Positions 62,368 through 64,000 of a DNA stretch of 64,000 nucleotides are shown one piece after another. The notes beneath the pieces were generated by a model. That model was not told the origin of the DNA. It worked only from the letters and a program-made list of their open reading frames with translations, and searched no databases. The position numbers and the translations under genes are program-made. Each line of letters starts with the position of its first letter. Positions within the stretch are counted from its first letter, which is position 1. Origin of the DNA: Ruegeria sp. THAF33 (GTDB lineage Bacteria; Pseudomonadota; Alphaproteobacteria; Rhodobacterales; Rhodobacteraceae); contig NZ_CP045384.1 of NCBI RefSeq assembly GCF_009363615.1, positions 2,912,501 to 2,976,500 of the forward strand. The letters are read 5' to 3'.

Positions 62368-63678
62368 TCAGTTCGTTGTTTCCAGGCCCACCGGCTTGCC
62401 AACGACGACAAAGTGCAGACCGTCCGGGTCAAGCAGTTCGGCAGCAACGCGGTTCACATCTTCCAATGTTACCGCATTCACCTTGTCATTGCGGGTGGCG
62501 ATATAGTCGATCGGCAGGCCTTCCATCTGCATTCCGACCATGATCGAGGCAATCTGACCATTGCCATCGAACCGCAGCGGATAGGCGCCGGTCAGATAGG
62601 TCTTGGCGTCGTCAAGTTCCTCTTGCGTCACACCCTCGGTGGCCGCGCGCGCCCATTCATCGCGAATTACGTCGATGGCTTCGGCGATACGGTCATTGGC
62701 CGAGGACACGGACCCAAGATAGACCGAAGCCAGATCCTTGGGCACCAGATAGGTCCCGACCCCATAGGTCAGGCCGCGCTTTTCGCGCACCTCCTGCATC
62801 AGCCGGCTTTCAAACCCGCCGCCGCCAAGAATATGGTTCAGAACGAAGGCCGCAAAGAAATCCGGGTCATCCCGATCTATCCCGGCCTGACCGAACAAGG
62901 CCACGGACTGAGGTGTGTCGAATTCGACAACGCTGACGCCACCGGGAATGTTCACCTCGGCCTTGCCCGGGATGGGCTTGCCGGTGTCCGGCAAGTCGCC
63001 AAGCAGGGTATCAAGCAGGGTACCCAGTTCCTCTGCCGTGATATCGCCGACGGCCCCCACGTACAGACGATCCTTGGCGAACACGCCTTCGTAAGCCGCG
63101 ACCACGTCATCGCGGGTCAGGGCCGAGACGCTTTCGATGGTGCCTTTCCCCTCGGATCCATAGGGGTGATCGCCGTAGGCCATCTGCGCAAAGGTGAGGC
63201 CTGCGATTTCGTTCGGGTCAGTCTGGTCCGAGCGCAGGCCCGACAGAACCTGCGCGCGCACTCGGTCAACCGCATCCTGATCAAAACGCGGTTCGTGGAT
63301 CGTCGTGCGCAGCAAATCGACCACTTCATCCCGGTTTTCGGACAGAAAACGCGCGGAAATCGAAACTGAATCGTCGCCGGCATTGTATCGGAACGAAGCC
63401 GCCAGAGCTTCCAGCTCGCGGGCATAGGTCCGCGCATCCATGTCGCCCGCGCCTTCTTCGATCAGCCCGCTCATCAGGTTGACCGCGCCGCGTTTGTCAG
63501 GGTCGTCCAGCGACGTGCCACCACGGAACCGCAACTCCAGCGCGGTGAATGGGATGGAATGGTCCTCGACCAGCCAGGCTTTGATGCCACCGCGCGAGGT
63601 CACTTCTTCGATCTCGATCTCGGCCAAAGCCGGCAGGGCGACCAGGCAGGCAATCAGCGTTGCAACAAACCGTTTCAT
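62368..63678 (-). CDS. M16-family peptidase-like protein, likely catalytically silent
   Basis: 436 residues with signal peptide ending at LALAEIE-like PALA. It has two M16 halves (PFTALELRFRGGTSLDDPDKRGAVNLMSGLIEEGAGD and VALFGQAGIDRDDPDFFAAFVLNHILGGGGFESRLMQEVREKRGLTYGVG), the latter typical of the substrate-binding R/Y half. The zinc motif HxxEH is not present where expected (LMSGLIEEGAGD), so it is the non-catalytic partner of the adjacent M16 protein. Periplasmic; overlaps the upstream M16 gene by ATGA. Confidence 0.9.
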   Translation of the reverse strand: MKRFVATLIACLVALPALAEIEIEEVTSRGGIKAWLVEDHSIPFTALELRFRGGTSLDDPDKRGAVNLMSGLIEEGAGDMDARTYARELEALAASFRYNAGDDSVSISARFLSENRDEVVDLLRTTIHEPRFDQDAVDRVRAQVLSGLRSDQTDPNEIAGLTFAQMAYGDHPYGSEGKGTIESVSALTRDDVVAAYEGVFAKDRLYVGAVGDITAEELGTLLDTLLGDLPDTGKPIPGKAEVNIPGGVSVVEFDTPQSVALFGQAGIDRDDPDFFAAFVLNHILGGGGFESRLMQEVREKRGLTYGVGTYLVPKDLASVYLGSVSSANDRIAEAIDVIRDEWARAATEGVTQEELDDAKTYLTGAYPLRFDGNGQIASIMVGMQMEGLPIDYIATRNDKVNAVTLEDVNRVAAELLDPDGLHFVVVGKPVGLETTN

Positions 63679-64000
63679 TGCGTCACCTCGTCATCGCGCA
63701 TCAGCCAACCGGTGACCGACGCCTCGGGTTGCAGAACTTCGCGGGCCGCGGCGATGATCTCATCCCCGGTCACGGCCTGAAGGATCTCGGGCCAGGCCTG
63801 AACATCTTCGACCGTCAGGCCGCTGGTCAGGGCCCGGCCATAGCGGTTGCCGATGCCGTCCACGTTGTCGCGCGCATAGGTCTGGGCGGCGCGCAGCTGC
63901 ATCTTGATGCGCTCAAGATCGTCTTCGTTCACACCTTCGGCGATGAAGTCGGCCACGGCCTGGTCCATGGCGTCTTCGGCCTCTTGCAGGGAAACACCCT
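63675..64000 (-). CDS. M16-family peptidase, C-terminal part (cut at right edge)
   Basis: 108 residues are visible: QEAEDAMDQAVADFIAEGVNEDDLERIKMQLRAAQTYARDNVDGIGNRYGRALTSG, the C-terminal half of an M16 peptidase with the expected helical pattern, ending GWLMRDDEVTQ. The catalytic HxxEH end lies outside the window. Its stop overlaps the start of the inactive partner, giving a two-gene operon in which an active and an inactive subunit probably form a heterodimer. Confidence 0.82.
   Translation of the reverse strand, partial: GVSLQEAEDAMDQAVADFIAEGVNEDDLERIKMQLRAAQTYARDNVDGIGNRYGRALTSGLTVEDVQAWPEILQAVTGDEIIAAAREVLQPEASVTGWLMRDDEVTQ

Overview
The window reads as chromosomal DNA of a marine alphaproteobacterium of the Rhodobacteraceae (Roseobacter group). 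This rests on GC-rich coding with dense operons and ATGA overlaps, a serC-type leader RNA, a RpoE/ChrR singlet-oxygen sigma/anti-sigma pair, a Mur-box controlled sitABCD operon, several DUF1127 genes, a two-domain ALDH16-type dehydrogenase next to deoC, and otherwise ordinary roseobacter genes. No rRNA, tRNA, CRISPR array or prophage was seen. The genus cannot be fixed from the sequence alone.

Layout. 1-5.9 kb: a polyamine uptake operon (potFGHI-like, minus strand, cut at the left edge), a divergent GntR/FCD regulator and an omega-type aminotransferase; together they look like a putrescine/polyamine uptake and catabolism unit. 6-14.9 kb: MltB-like transglycosylase, a YafY-type regulator divergent from a GST-like gene and DUF1801, RNase R, dapE with a DUF2064 gene, and an ionotropic-glutamate-receptor-like channel. 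15-16.7 kb: a secreted acidic hexapeptide-repeat protein, then dapD. 16.7-24.5 kb: GntR, threonine/serine dehydratase, LOG-family protein, Cys/Met PLP enzyme, a small membrane protein, CbpA/CbpM co-chaperones, a U32 protein and cytochrome P460. 24.7-29.2 kb: rlmN, a small lipoprotein, IalB, asparaginase, YciI, and an ArsR/AHSA1 pair. 29.2-40 kb: a serine/glycine block on the minus strand (serB, phosphoesterase, serC-serA behind a serC-motif RNA, gcvT-gcvH-gcvP, and an M20 amidohydrolase).

40.1-43.6 kb: an operon ending in two saccharopine dehydrogenases, probably for lysine breakdown because dapE and dapD in the same window indicate DAP-route lysine synthesis. 43.65-46.75 kb: a complete IS1595-family transposon of 3,096 bp with 24-bp perfect inverted repeats, an 8-bp target duplication and three passenger genes (a RhuM-family gene coupled to the transposase, and two genes of unknown function). 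It inserted exactly between the A-tract and the stem of the terminator that served the lysine operon. 46.8-50.7 kb: two DUF1127 genes, DUF3775, DUF1365 and rpoE-chrR sharing a pair of divergent RpoE-type promoters, and a small secreted protein. 50.7-64 kb: rmuC, mutL, sitABCD behind two Mur-like boxes, deoC, an ALDH16-type protein, an SDR enzyme, and a pair of M16 peptidase genes cut at the right edge.

The most unusual items are the passenger-carrying transposon seated in a terminator, the receptor-like channel whose pore motif resembles animal glutamate receptors more than potassium channels, the 18-unit acidic repeat protein, and several well-formed regulatory palindromes. Protein functions were assigned by recognising families and motifs by eye; no database search was run.
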